From positions 4,588,001-4,652,000 of the forward strand of contig VCCP01000004.1 of the NCBI GenBank assembly GCA_005765155.1: a stretch of DNA of 64,000 bases, written 5' to 3'. This document shows, piece by piece, positions 46,601 through 58,381 of this stretch (position 1 is its first letter; each line of letters begins with the position of its first letter). The notes under the pieces are model-generated. The model was given only the letters and a program-made list of their open reading frames with translations. It made no database searches and was not told the origin of the DNA. The position numbers and the translations under genes are program-made. This DNA comes from Zelopaecilomyces penicillatus (lineage: Eukaryota > Ascomycota > Sordariomycetes > Hypocreales > Pseudodiploosporaceae).

Positions 46601-48117
46601 GACGACGCTCTCGCTGTTGCTCCGCAGCGGTCTTGCCACTGTGGTCATCAGATAACATCATCAGCTTGAGTCTTTCTTCCAGAGACATCTTGCCGTTACC
46701 AAAACTCTGGCTGTCAGAGCTGGTCACATTGTTTGGAGGTAGAGTAGGCAACCCCCTCTGGGATGCCAAGACACTCTCTGCAGCAGCAGATATGCTTGGC
46801 GAAGAAGGGCCAGATCCAGTTGACTGAGCGCCGACTAGGCCAGGCAGTGGCGGGAGAGGGCGGTGCTCGCCATTGGAATTGGCAGAGTCTGTCCGCTGAT
46901 GGTTCAGAGATGGACGGCTCAAACTTGCCATCGCCGGGATGCTCTCGGGCATAGGGCTGCCATCAAAGTGGTTGGGATAATCGCCCCGATGAGTCATTGG
47001 GCTGTCCCTTGTCCAATCATCAGGTCCAACAACTGGTGTTTTGTCTGTATCTTCTAGAGATGCGTCAAAGCTGTCTTCTTCATGGCGACCCATATGTGCA
47101 GGGTCATAGAGTAGGTCTTCATCATCATCTTCTGTTGACTCATAGCTGCCCTCCCGTGAATTCGTGCTGATAATTGAAATATCGGGAGTAGCCATCTCGT
47201 ACTCATTAATCTGAGGTGGCGCGGCATCAAATGTGACACTCTTGGCGTGACGGTGCAAGGATCGACCACTAGGGAGCTCGTGATCCTCCTGGAAGGATGA
47301 ATCGCCTGTCCAGATCCCAGTTTCAGGGTCAAAACTGCTCTTGAATTTGCTGGGTGAAAGCGATGACTTGATCGGCGAGACTGGGTCCTTGGTTGGACTT
47401 TGAGCCTTGTCCGAACTGGCGTCTGTGGAATCTGGAGTGGGAGGTTTAGGTGGACTCATTTTGCTAAGGCTGCTCTTGATATCGCCCCGGAAAGGGTCAA
47501 ACAATTGTTGATCGACATCAGATGGCTTGGGCGACAGACAGAATGAGCCTTCCTGAACCTTGGAGAGAGGTCTCTCGATTTGTGGTAGTCGCGTCGGGTC
47601 ATATTCATGCTTTTGCTCGAGTGCAAGGATGTTGCTATTTTTGACTCGAGAAGCCTTTTGAAGTCGCTCAATGGAGGAGCGGCGGTTTTGTGATGGTGAT
47701 CCTGATCCTCCACCGTAGAGCATGTTTTCTGTGCCGCGATTCTGCCAGAAGAGCCGTGGAGAAGCTCCAAACTCAACGGGAGATGGTTGGAATGGAGATG
47801 ACTCGTTGCTGAGGATTGATTTCTGCATCGCCAATGTCAGTGACAGTCGACGGTTACAGAATAACAAAGGGAGAGAAGAATTCAGAGGACGTACCTTGGT
47901 AGGGGAAACTTGGTGCCAACTAGGAGAGTTCCGCCGTTTCTCCGCAGGGGAAATCTCAGACAATGGGCGGGGCACAGCACTTGCCATCTTTCTAGGTGAA
48001 GAGCTAGGCGTTGTCTTTGTGATGCGCAGTGGGGGAACCTACGTGACACGGCATGAGTATAAATGAGAAAGCGCGGCAAGGTGTTCAATAGGCTCGACAT
48101 ACCGGTTCAGACGACAT
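43603..48117 (-). CDS. BUD4: Anillin-like bud-site/septation protein Bud4 with C-terminal PH domain
   Basis: Five exons (48117-48103, 48038-47895, 47822-44912, 44854-44127, 44064-43603) give 1419 aa. Exon 1 is only 15 nt (MSSEP), and its join to VPPLRITKTTPSSSPRK keeps the frame. The first 900 residues are long, Ser/Pro/acidic and probably disordered, with SPTK-like sites typical of CDK targets (VSPTK, SPSQNRRSS). Residues about 1000-1260 form the anillin-homology region (ERSWFSLTLDNGVHCVTTAW; LVVPNDLEFQLTLNVKLEKP). The last 150 hold a PH domain (YWRRRYFKLVGTRLTAYHEA; FYADTADDKDGWMKILSDVI). In Aspergillus and yeast Bud4 binds septins and organises the contractile ring and septum. Length and order fit the fungal family. 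Confidence 0.92.
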
Positions 48118-49877
48118 TGTGGCTAGATATGAGTGAGTCTTAGTATAATAAAAAAAGCTGCTAAACCAGATGTGAAGGCATCCGGCAGACGGATCAAGTC
48201 AAGAAGAGGCGTTGATGAGCTTCTACTTGGTGGCGCCAAGTTGGTGTCGCAAACAATGGCCCGTTGAGGAGGCCTAGGAGCGAGTGACCTTGCACAATCG
48301 AGACGCGGGAACAAATCAACGACAGCCAGCGTGCGCAAGTGGTCTTGAAAATAAAATGAAGAGCCCGCAAAAGCCAGACATCGATAGACTCTTGTCGCTG
48401 TATCAGACCGAATACAAGACGATGGGGCTGGCGAGTTGAGAGAAGGGAGCGGTTCAGCGAGGAAGCAGTGTTTAAGGGAGTCACAAGAGGTCGAGTGCCA
48501 GCTGCATGATTGGCTAGGACGAAAACAAAACATGGCCCCTCCTGAAGGCGTCGGTTGCCCTGGTGACGACGCCTGCCCACTGTCGCCCGGGGTGCAGCGC
48601 TGCGAGGGTGAGGGGCTTACGGGCCTTCTGGGGGTGCTGCAGCTGCGCTAATCTTCCTGCGACACGCCGCCAGAGGCGACCTGCAGGCGCTGATACAACG
48701 TCTACAGGGACCTAGCCGGCACGCTGCTGCAGCGCTTCCCAGTGCGCCCAGAGATGCCCCAAAAAAGAACCCCGCCAACCCGCCCAGCTACTGCCAGTCA
48801 TTGATAACGTACATACAGTGATCATGGATGTGCAGCTCAGCGCCCCCATCGCCGTACAGGCCGCTACGGGCGCCGCTATACCAGTAAATGGCAACGGCTG
48901 ACCACTAACAGCTCTCGATGTAATGCGCCGGTGAGGTCAGAAGCCAAGAGGATCCAACATATGGAGATACAACTCAAACTCCATACTAAATATTCCCCCC
49001 CATCTGTGGGCCATTCCCCCCTCCCCCACTGCTCGCTTTGCAGACGGTTCAGAACATGAGTCCTTTCTTTGACGGCCATTGGGCAGATGCTCGTATTTCC
49101 ACCAGGCACCTCACATGTTAGCTGCTTTTTAGCAACCCACAACGGAATGCAAGCAAGTCTTGCAGTAAGTTGCAGAGAGCGCCTTGCGATCGGAATGCTT
49201 GCGCAGTGATGATAGGCAACCGATGCCTATCCGGCATGCGATACATCATTCGGCATAGCAACCACCCACTGTTTGCCGCCAAGATGCATAACACACTTTG
49301 GCCTTGTGGAGAAGAATTGCCGTAGTTGTAGTTACCCACTCTGATAGTCTTTAAGTAAAGGAAAAACACTGCTTAGCATCCGATCACTGCCTTCCTTGGC
49401 TTGTTGTTTTGAGACAGTCAGACTATTTTTGGGGGTCGAGAATGATGACGTCGGCAGTCTGGATCACGTCTATTGATGCCCACCCCTGGTATCTTTTACA
49501 CCCATAGGTAAAACTTTACTCAATAGTATTGTCTCAGAGCGCCTAGCACTTCATTCTGGAACTACGAGATAGTATCGCTGCCCAATTGACATCTAAACAT
49601 GTCGGAGATATGACCATGGCAACCGTCATTGGTAGCTGATCCGCTGTCCAGCTTGAAAGATACACGAGAAGCATCGACAAGCGGCTCTTTATCGTTGGAT
49701 TGGGTTGTTGCATACAATTAGGAAAGTTGAGATAAGAAACAAATAGATGACAAAGAGAAAATATCTGCAGTCTGCTGTGTATGTTCCGCTGACATGTGTC
49801 AACCGAAAATCTATTCATCATCACCTGCTGATGTCTACATTAAGTTTAGATAATCAATTAGACATCTATTCTAACTC
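48118..49877. other. Intergenic region, Bud4 promoter
   Basis: This 1.76 kb lies between two minus-strand genes. Overlapping ORFs near 48123-48580 are out of frame with Bud4 and show no domain. No repeat or RNA gene was seen. Confidence 0.4.
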
Positions 49878-50799
49878 TTAATCATTATGGCTTCTATTCC
49901 ACTGCACACAATCATCAAACTTGACCCCTGTGCCTCCAAAGCAATCCAGGGCGCTCCCAAGCGTGAGATCAACCTTGCCGCCACTGAGTCGCTCGACTGT
50001 GTCTAGATCCTCAAGATTTCTGCCCCCACCAGCGTACGTGACGGGAATGGAGCACCATTGCGCCAAACGCTCCACCAGCTGCTCGTCAATGCCCTTTTGT
50101 AGGCCTTCGTTATCAGCTGCGTGGATCAGAAATTCCGAACAAAACGGTTCGAGCAGTTTGATGGAAGCTATTTGTAAAAACCATGTGAGAAGAGACTTTT
50201 CTTGCTATGGTTGGTTTCTCTTAGAGAAAAGACACTAACCTTGGTTGACTTCCATATCTGTTAGAGTCTGCCATTTATTCATGGCGACGTACCAACTCTC
50301 TTCCCCTTGTCTACGGCAGCTTAGATCAATAACCAACTTGCTTTTGTCTCCGGCTAGGGCTTGGAGCACGGCATCAAGCCTCTCTTGACTAAAGCGGCCA
50401 CCAGGAAAAAGAAAAGAGGTAATGATGACCTGGCAGTGCCACCCATGGATTAGCAATTGTTCAAAGGAAAACAACTTCCCTTTCAGTGGTAGAGAATACC
50501 TTTTCTGCGCCAGCGTCAATCCATTCTTTGGCATTGGCATCAGTGATTCCGCCTCCTACTTGGAGACCTCCGGGCCATGCTCGTAGCGCTTGTCTGGCTG
50601 CATCGTCGTTTCTTGGCCCGAGCATAATGACATGGGCTCCATCGAGTCCATTGTCTCGGTACAGTTGGGCGAAATGCGCCGGGGGGTGTTGTGAGATGTA
50701 GTTTGTTTGCAGTGCCGTTGACGAGCTGTCCAGTGTGCCGCCTACAATCTGCTTCACTTGACCTGCATGAATATCTATGCATGGACGGAAGCGCGTCAT
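49878..50799 (-). CDS. HIS6: ProFAR isomerase His6/HisA (histidine biosynthesis)
   Basis: Exons 50799-50500, 50429-50240 and 50167-49878 give 259 aa, the usual length. The enzyme isomerises ProFAR to PRFAR (an Amadori rearrangement), the fourth step of histidine synthesis, in the cytosol. Visible motifs are MTRFRPCIDIHAGQVKQIVG with the first catalytic aspartate (D9), GLQVGGGITDANAKEWIDAG for half-barrel one, and IPVTYAGGGRNLEDLDTVER for half-barrel two. These are the paired phosphate-binding loops of the HisA/HisF TIM barrel. The eukaryotic-type GTLD insertion after QIVG is present. No anomaly was seen. Confidence 0.94.
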
Positions 50800-52399
50800 T
50801 TTGAGTGTTGATGCTCACCCCCCACTGGTGTGAATGATTTGATTGCTATAGAGACCTGAGTGAGTTTTTGTCAGAGGAATGCAAAGTGGTGGGGCATACC
50901 ACCAGCCCAATGACGCCACCAGCTTAGCATAATCGGGATCATTGTTATTGAAGGTGTTGCTCGCCAGACAACAAAGGTGTGATGCATGCTTGAGAAAATT
51001 GAAGATCGTCCCAGTAAATGAAGTAGAGAAAGAAACTAAAGGCGATCAGAATGTCGAATAAAAACCAAGATGCACGACGTAAGGAGCCAGCGAGGTCATT
51101 AGAGAGTTGACCAGTGGAGAGCCCTTCAATTGAATCTAGTACAACATTACCACATACTATGGATGGAAATACATTCAGTTTAATATAAATGCTCACTCAG
51201 CTTCTTTGCATTGTATCTCACTTGAGCTCTTATAGACAACAAATTGAGCCTCCATTGCATCCCACAACCCCTTCGAGGAAGCTTCTCATGTAGCTAACAC
51301 AAACAAGAGCTTGGAAGCAGGTGATTTTTCGTAGGTCTTACAAAAGTAAGGTTACCTAGTCGACAATCTTGGAGCTAAAATTATGAGGCATAATAATCCC
51401 CACGACCTATGTGGGGTTTGTTTGTGTTGTGCAGCAAAGGATCGTCGTCCACTTAGGTTTAGCATTTTTACAATCTGAAACAAGAGTGTATATACCCGAG
51501 GGCTAGAAATCGGAGAATTTCGAGATGGAATGATGGTGCAGCACATACTTCTCGCAAGCCAGACAACCATGCCCACGACATGTAGAAGTAAAACAAAGAC
51601 GGGAGAATAGCTGGCTGGCAGAACCCGCCCATCAACAAAGTTACTGATCAACAGAAAAAATGCAAAAAGGAATATCCCCTTGAGTGAGTGATAGAATCCA
51701 AACTACTTCATCATAGAAAGTAGTCGAGCCGGGAATCGAACCCGGATTTTCCGTGTGTGAGACGGATGCCCTGACCATTAGACTACTCAACTGGTGATGG
51801 GGACGCTAGTTATTATGCATTATATGTGGTACACCCACATGCAGCACCTTACATCGATATGGCAATCAAGTTTCGGGTGAATAGCAACTCTTTTTTGACT
51901 TCCGCGATGTTAGTGATTGCAGGGAGATGTTGTCAGCGAAGTAATGAAGATTGAAACGGCTGCCACTAACAATGATACTGGCAAAAGTACAACTGTAGGT
52001 AAAATCGGACAACCAACCATTCTGTGAAAGTGCTGACCACATGAAAACTCTCACACCCAGAGTTTGCTCTACATAGAGATAACAAAACAAAACCGTTACA
52101 CGCAAACAGCTCATGTAGCAACATGAACAAAACATTAAATTAAAAAGCAATGTTATTCCAGCTGCGTCATTGCAAAGTCACAAGCAAAATGACTTATACT
52201 GGTGTCGGGTTGGAGTAACCTTCCTCCGACACCCCACAAACACATCGTCATGTTCCTCGGTCCAAAGCCGATGCTTTCCTTGTGTACGGCTTGAACAACA
52301 TCTGGTACCGCCGAGGCCGATATCCGACACATTGGCTGCCCGCTTCTTTCCAATCAACTCCATAACAATTACAGGCTATATTCCACGAAATTCTCCAAA
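50800..52399. other. Intergenic region containing a tRNA gene
   Basis: This lies between the divergent his6 and enoyl-CoA hydratase genes. Apart from the tRNA, a pair of minus-strand ORFs (51196-50945 and 51651-51352) have single hydrophobic stretches but no consistent splicing or family match, so they are not called. Confidence 0.4.
51721..51792 (-). tRNA. tRNA-Val(CAC)
   Basis: The minus strand folds into a standard 72-nt cloverleaf. The acceptor arm AGTTGAG pairs with CTCGACT (one G-T). The D arm carries the A box (TAGTCTAATGG). The anticodon stem TCCGT/ACGGA encloses loop CTCACAC with anticodon CAC, reading GUG valine codons. The T arm CCGGG-TTCGATT-CCCGG holds the B box. There is no intron and no encoded CCA. 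A T5 tract about 51-60 nt downstream (51662-51670 on the plus strand) is the first plausible Pol III terminator. Confidence 0.95.
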
Positions 52400-53332
52400 A
52401 TGAACGCCTTACGATTCCTGCGACCCGTCGCTGTTAAGAGGGTTCCCTTCCAAGCTTCAACATTGCCGCGGGTAGTGCGGGCGTACAGCTCCCAATCCTA
52501 TGAGTATATCCAGGTCTCCACCCCCCGACCTGGTGTAGGGCAAGGTAAAGGAACATTACAGCTCCAATTGACTGATATATTGACTAACTTGGAGCATTTA
52601 GTGACTCTCAACCGACCCAAGGCGCTCAATGCCTTGTGCACCCCACTCATCAACGAGCTCAACCACGCCCTCAACGAGTTCAATGCCTCGGACGAGACCT
52701 CAGTCATTGTCCTGACCGGGTCCCAGAAGGCCTTCGCGGCCGGCGCAGACATCAAGGAGATGGCACCGCTTGCATTTTCCGAGGCATACACCAAGTCTTT
52801 CATTGAGTCCTGGTCGCTCTTGACTACCCAGATCAAGAAGCCCATTCTCGCGGCCGTCTCTGGTCACGCGCTGGGCGGCGGTTGTGAGCTTGCCATGATG
52901 TGCGATCTCATTTACTGCACTGAGACTGCCAACTTTGGCCAGCCTGAGATCAAGCTCGGCACAATCCCTGGTGCGGGCGGCAGCCAGCGCTTGGCCCGCG
53001 CCGTCGGCAAAGCCAAGGCTATGGAGCTCATCCTCACGGGCAAGTCCTTCTCTGGAACCGAGGCTGAGAAGTGGGGTGTGGCGGCCAGGACATTCCCTAC
53101 GTATGAGGCGCTGATGGAGGAGACGCTCAAGACGGCTGAGTCGATTGCGGGATACTCCAAGGTGGCGATTCAGGCTTGCAAGGAGGTGGTCAACAAGAGC
53201 CAGGACTTGCCTCTTCGTGACGGTGTCGAGTTTGAGAGACGTGTCTTCCACAGCCTGTTTGGTAGCCAGGACCAGAAGATTGGGATGAAGGCGTTTGCTG
53301 AGAAGAAGAAGGCCGAGTGGACTCATTCTTAA
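52400..53332 (+). CDS. Mitochondrial enoyl-CoA hydratase (crotonase)
   Basis: Exons 52400-52544 and 52602-53332 give 291 aa. The 57-nt intron (GTAAAG...CATTTAG, branch gactaac) is itself open in frame, but removing it yields PGVGQVTLNRPKALNAL, which matches the family. The N-terminus MNALRFLRPVAVKRVPFQAS is a typical arginine-rich mitochondrial presequence. The oxyanion-hole and active-site segments are intact: FAAGADIKEM, HALGGGCELAMMCDL with catalytic Glu, and FGQPEIKLGTIPGAGG with the second catalytic Glu. The enzyme hydrates trans-2-enoyl-CoA in mitochondrial beta-oxidation and branched-chain amino-acid breakdown. Confidence 0.94.
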   Translation: MNALRFLRPVAVKRVPFQASTLPRVVRAYSSQSYEYIQVSTPRPGVGQGKGTLQLQLTDILTNLEHLVTLNRPKALNALCTPLINELNHALNEFNASDETSVIVLTGSQKAFAAGADIKEMAPLAFSEAYTKSFIESWSLLTTQIKKPILAAVSGHALGGGCELAMMCDLIYCTETANFGQPEIKLGTIPGAGGSQRLARAVGKAKAMELILTGKSFSGTEAEKWGVAARTFPTYEALMEETLKTAESIAGYSKVAIQACKEVVNKSQDLPLRDGVEFERRVFHSLFGSQDQKIGMKAFAEKKKAEWTHS

Positions 53333-53672
53333 AGGGAAAGTACCTGCTGTGTATCTCAATACAAGTGTACAAATAAAGGGATTAACAAAATTTGACCCAG
53401 GAACACTGCTGGTCCTTTTTCAGGTGTTTCATGGGATGTCATACTGACAATGCGTATACTGACGCAGGTTGTGCGGCCAGCTGTTGTGTGACAGGCTAAA
53501 GGTCTATTCTTAATACGTACAAATCTACCAACTGTGCCTAATGGCTTGAGGGATGGAGCAGAGAGGGTATTATCAAAAAGATCACACAAACTGTCAAACT
53601 AGCCAGAGATGAGCAGTGCTCACTTTATTCAACATGGTAGCGAAAAATCAGGGACCAGTTGAACCACCTCTA
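53333..53672. other. Intergenic region between convergent genes
   Basis: These 340 bases hold the 3' ends of the crotonase and epimerase-like genes. Nothing else was seen. Confidence 0.4.
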
Positions 53673-54557
53673 TCATGAAGCTTGTTCACCCTGTTTCTTG
53701 TTTGCCAGCGCAGTTTGCCCAATTCTGGCCAAGTCATCAGTACGCAATGTTTCCTTTTCAAATCCGTTGATGGATTGATGCAGCATGGCCGCTGCTATTT
53801 CCTCCACTCGAACATTGGGGAGACCAACAACGCTAGCAAGAATCGCCCGTCCCGCTCTCGCTACAAGTGCCTCCGAACTCCAGATCAGCCCAGGTTTAGC
53901 AATGCATGCCTCCATCTTTCCTTTAGAATTCTGTGCATGCTCCAGGACAAGTGACTCGGTTTCTCCCTAGGATCAGAGCGTTGTTTAGTATTCACACAGG
54001 CAGTAACCAAAAGCTGTTGCTGGTCAGGGGGGCGGGGGAGTACTGACTCGCATTAAGCGCATATCGTTCATTAGCCAAAACGTCTTGGTTTGATCCCGCT
54101 CGGCCGCGTGTCCGCTGGTGTAAAGAAACCGCAGCGGCTTCTTCCCATCGTCGCGTGGCAGCTGGGAAAATGTTTCCAATGCAGCAACAGTGTAGTCGTG
54201 GTTTATCTTACGAACTTGGTCCCGCTGCATCGCTCTGGCTTTGGAGGGTGTAATGGCGATGAGCCTTTGGTAGCATGTTAGCCATGGGTTTACACATCTT
54301 TTTGCACACTGGGATACCTGCCAAATACACGCATCAGCATTGGCGAGCTCTTCTTTGACGGTTTCGCCATAGTTCATAAAGTCCTCGCACACGACAGATT
54401 TGAGCTTGGTTGTATCAGCGTCTGGGTCTGCATTGTCGGGCACTGGAGTCTCTCGACGAGCGAGAGCAACGATGGAAGTAATAGCAGGGTGGGAGATTGC
54501 CTGACGAACGACCTCTGTCCCGACATAGCCAGTAGAGCCAGCAATAATGAGCTTCAT
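53673..54557 (-). CDS. NAD(P)-binding Rossmann-fold epimerase/reductase-like protein
   Basis: Exons 54557-54322, 54264-54048 and 53966-53673 give 248 aa. The start MKLIIAGSTGYVGTEVVRQA places the nucleotide-binding motif GSTGYVG at the very N-terminus, as usual for atypical short-chain dehydrogenases. Later motifs are ACIW-LIAITPSKARAM, PLRFLYTSGHAAERD (equivalent of the catalytic Ser region) and KMEACIAKPGLI. No classic YxxxK is evident, so it belongs to the atypical NAD(P)H-binding (NmrA/HIM-like) group. Substrate and pathway are unknown. The first intron fits only as GC-AG; reading straight through also stays open and would add 19 residues. Confidence 0.78.
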
Positions 54558-55438
54558 GATTCTTTTGTTTTTGGATGGTTTCAAATGCTACACTTCTCAG
54601 CAGGCTGATTTCAGCACTTATATACCTGTTGTAGGATGGGAGGAGGCTTGAGCTAGGATTAAGTATCTATATGTGAAGGATCCAAATCAACAACGCGAAG
54701 TCGGATACGGAACTAGGCCAGCCTTATTGACGTTGATGGCGTAGAACGTCAATCTCTAAGGCATCAATGCATTAATTAACCTGTCAAACTTGTGACAGAT
54801 TAACTTGCCGATTTCTACGAGACAGAAGGAGATAAGGGATTTCCGATTAGGCAAATTACAACCAACAGGCCACAATTCTTCTACTGACAGACTATCACTG
54901 TTCAGAGGGGGCTACAAGTCAAGTAATACAGCACGTGTGGAAGCTGTTTTGCTGAATGCTAGAAAATTACCTATCCTGGTGCATCGCGTCCTAGGGTAGG
55001 CCCAAGCTTCTCCCAAGCTACCAACTGCGGATCCCGCAACTGGGCCTCGCAAGCACCCATGATAAAAATAGCCAGCTGGAGTGAACGCAAGGCATTGGGC
55101 GGGGTCTGCTGGTCGGGCTGGGTCAGACTGCAGATTGCCAGCAAATCTGATGCCACTGAACGCTGATTTCGAGGTCTTGGATGCTTCTCATTCGCAAGTA
55201 GCACATGTCAGGTACCCACCGCAGATTACTACTGGAGTTAGCTGATGACCGCTACTGTCAGCGATCACGACCCAAGGCTGCCAAGCAAGGGAGGCTTGTA
55301 CGCACACCTCCTTCGTACTCGTACAAACGGCTCCTCTCTCTGGCAGACCGTCTTTGTCGCGTGCACCCGAGGAACCGTCTAATTTACTACACTGCCATCT
55401 AATATATTATAGAGTCGGCGTAGGCGGATGTATCATGA
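54558..55438. other. Divergent promoter region
   Basis: About 0.9 kb lies between the leftward epimerase-like gene and the rightward RING gene. No ORF or repeat of note was seen. Confidence 0.4.
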
Positions 55439-58381
55439 ATGGCTTCTCGAAAACCCAGCCTGGATTTGGAGAAGGAGTTGACGTGCTCGGTATGTTTGCC
55501 CATCGTCCCCTCACCTCCACTCTGAAAGCTTCCGAACCTCTGAAAATGTTTCAACCCTTCAACTCTTCCACCTTTCAACCTTTGAAATTCATACACAGCA
55601 GCTGACTAGACGCGCTGGCCCTGCGCATCTTCGCAGTAGATATGCACCGAGTTGCTCTATCAACCGCTCACCCTCCTGGACTGTCTGCACACCTTCTGCG
55701 GAGCCTGTCTCAAGGAATGGTTTACCTTCCAGGCTGCGACCGCTGAAAAGTCGCCAACCCCGCCATCACCAGACTCGCCCATCTTCACCTGCCCGTCATG
55801 CCGCTCGTCGGTGCGAGATACGAAGCACAATGCTACCGTCGTGACGCTGCTCGACATGTTCGTTGCCGCCAATCCCGCCAAGGCCCGATCTGATGCCGAC
55901 AAGAAAGAAATGGCGGCAAAATATAAACCAGGCGAGCAGGTTCTGCCCAAGGTCAATATTCGCAAGCGGACAAAGGAGGAACGGCGAGCAGATGAAGAGG
56001 ACAGGAGACTGATGGAGGAAGTCCGTGAGAGGAGTCTGCGTGAGGCTGGGGGTGGTCCGGCGCTACCACCGAGGCCGAGAAGGCGGGGAGATAGCCGGTC
56101 TGGCGACGAGCGATCAAGGACGACTAGAGCTCGGAGTTCAGACACCAGGCAACGACGGACGACGGAAGACGGCTCTCGGCGACGGGAGGATGGACCGCGC
56201 AGTAGCGCAGATCAGCTCGCGGTGGACGGGGAGGGTAGACAGCGGGAACGGCGCAGCGAGTCACGGCAGCGGCGAGTGGAGCACCAGTCGTCGTTGAGGT
56301 CCCTGATCGGCTCATCAGAGATGAGTGAGCGAGACATTGAAAAGGAGATTGAAGAGTTTGCCCGGCAGATTCAGGAGGAAGGACTGCTAGATGGACTGGA
56401 CCTGGACAACATCGACTTAAGCCGGAACGATGAGCTTAGCCGACGCATTACAGCCGCATATCGACGGCGTCAGAGGGAGCGTTCCCGACAAGAGCCTTCA
56501 CAGAGAAGCAATACAAGCGGTCACAGCAGTACTACTAGACTCCCTGAATCGAGCCAGGCAGATCGTAGGCCTCGAACTTCAGATAGGACTGCAAGATCAT
56601 CAAGCCACAACCGCACTACCTCCCGGTCAACGAGTGCAACAGATCGAACCGAAGATCGGCCCAGACCGCCACCCTCGACATCAGCGAACCTCGAGGTTCG
56701 GGAGCCAGCAAGGAGGCCAAGACGACGGACTGCCAGTGGCGGCCGCAGCGCGACCACGCCAGTCTTCAGCACGAATACCGAAACCAGACCTGCAGCTCGC
56801 TCGCAGACGGATCTCTCAATAAGAACACATTCTTCCGATCCCAACTCCCTCGCTCCCAGTCCTGGCGAAGGTCGTAGCTCAAGCATGACTTCAGTGCATG
56901 TCTTAACACAAACTCCCGTTGAACTTCCTGCCTCAAACAACGGGAGCCACACGTCTTTTGCTAGCCGCATGCCAATGGCAACTCTTGCGATTCCAAATGC
57001 TACTACCTCAACTCCCGCAGAGTCATCGTCTTCACGAACAGCCAGAGCACACCGACCCGCTGACCTGGCCATTGTGCATTCAGCCGGATCCAGCCCTCTC
57101 ACTACACCATCAACACCTGGCCACCAGCGAACTCGATCCCAACTTTACGCAGAACCCTCGATTTCTTGCTCACGGTGTAATAGAACCCACATTGAATACG
57201 AGGTGCATTACAACTGCGGATTGTGTTCTGACGGGCATTGGAATCTCTGTCTTGACTGTTACCGGGCAGGGAAAGGCTGTTTGTACTGGTTCGGGTTTGG
57301 CTATGGGGCATGGAAGAAATGGGAGAAGACACGTAAACAGGGGGATGACTCGGTTCCCATGCCACACATGCTCAATGCAGGTCGTTATATTCCTCCGACT
57401 TCGACTCCTGGCGGGGCTGATGGACGCAAGACGTTGACACATGATGATCCAAGATTGCGACTGGAGACGGGGACATTTTGTGCCAAATGCTTGGCCTGGA
57501 CCAATGACTGTTTTTGGCGCTGTGACGTCTGCAACGAGGGCGATTGGGGGTTTTGCAACGACTGTGTTAATCAGGGTAGATGCTGCACCCACATGTTACT
57601 ACCTCTTGCCCATGAAGCAGCCCCGTTACCACAAAGTCGACCTCGAAGTCCAAGGTCTCCTGGCCGACCACCCACGGCATCTCTTCTCACTGGTCCTCAG
57701 GCCTCTAACATAGGACCGTTCAAGCCACTCACATTTACAACGAGATGCGACGTTTGCCAGGATCCCATACAACCATCCCAGATCCGATATCACTGTTTTA
57801 GTTGTGTGAGTACCCTGGTACCTGGAGCGTCAGCCGGGGACTACGATATATGTACACCTTGCTACGGCAATCTGGTAGCGCAGGGCCAAATCAGTGGCGA
57901 AAATGGCCATTCAGGCTGGAGAAGATGTCTCAACGGTCACCGGATGGTGATTGTGGGATTCGCAGATGGCAAGATTGGTCAGTGGCGATATGTGGAGAGG
58001 GACTTGGTGGGCGGACTCGCTCTTCGCTCGGATCCTGTGGAGAGTCCTGAACACCAAGGACTGCAAAAGTGGTCATGGCGCCATCGAGATGAAAAGGGGG
58101 AGCGTCTTGTCACCAGGGAAGTTACGGAAACTGCGCCGAGCAGCCTTGGAATGACAACCTATTCACAAGACTTTCCCCTGGAAGGAGGCTCAGGAATGCG
58201 AGCCCATGCTAGGTGGGCATGGTATCCCAAGGCCGGTGCTGACGATGAGCTATTGTTTCCTAGGGGAGCAGAGGTGAGAGAGATTGAGGATGTCAATGGT
58301 GATTGGTTTTTTGGGTCTTATATGGGCAAGAAGGGGCTGTTTCCAGCGCCCTATGTGAAGATGGAAGAAGAGCCGCAATGA
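55439..58381 (+). CDS. RING-type E3 ligase-like protein with ZZ-like zinc fingers and C-terminal SH3 domain
   Basis: Exons 55439-55489 and 55640-58381 give 930 aa. The start ATGGCTTCTCGAAAAC overlaps an upstream ATG in another frame. This one is chosen because it joins LTCS to ICTELLYQPLTLLDCLHTFC and so completes a RING finger (C16, C19, C32, H34, C37, C40, then CPSC). Residues about 110-480 are Arg/Ser-rich and probably disordered, with a helix ERDIEKEIEEFARQIQEEGL. Three cysteine-rich fingers follow: ISCSRCNRTHIEYEVHYNCG (ZZ type), FCAKCLAWTNDCFWRCDVCN, and RCDVCQDPIQPSQIRYHCFS. The protein ends with an SH3 domain (ADDELLFPRGAEVREIEDVN; DWFFGSYMGKKGLFPAPYVK). It is probably a ubiquitin ligase that recruits a proline-rich partner; the substrate is unknown. 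The 150-nt intron is long for this genome. Confidence 0.82.

Noticed and set aside
50945..51651. Small membrane protein gene on the minus strand
   Set aside because: Hydrophobic segments are present but I found no in-phase splice pair and no family; left as intergenic.
52700..53359. 219-aa antisense ORF
   Set aside because: It lies wholly opposite the enoyl-CoA hydratase exon, and GC-rich codon use explains the open antisense frame.
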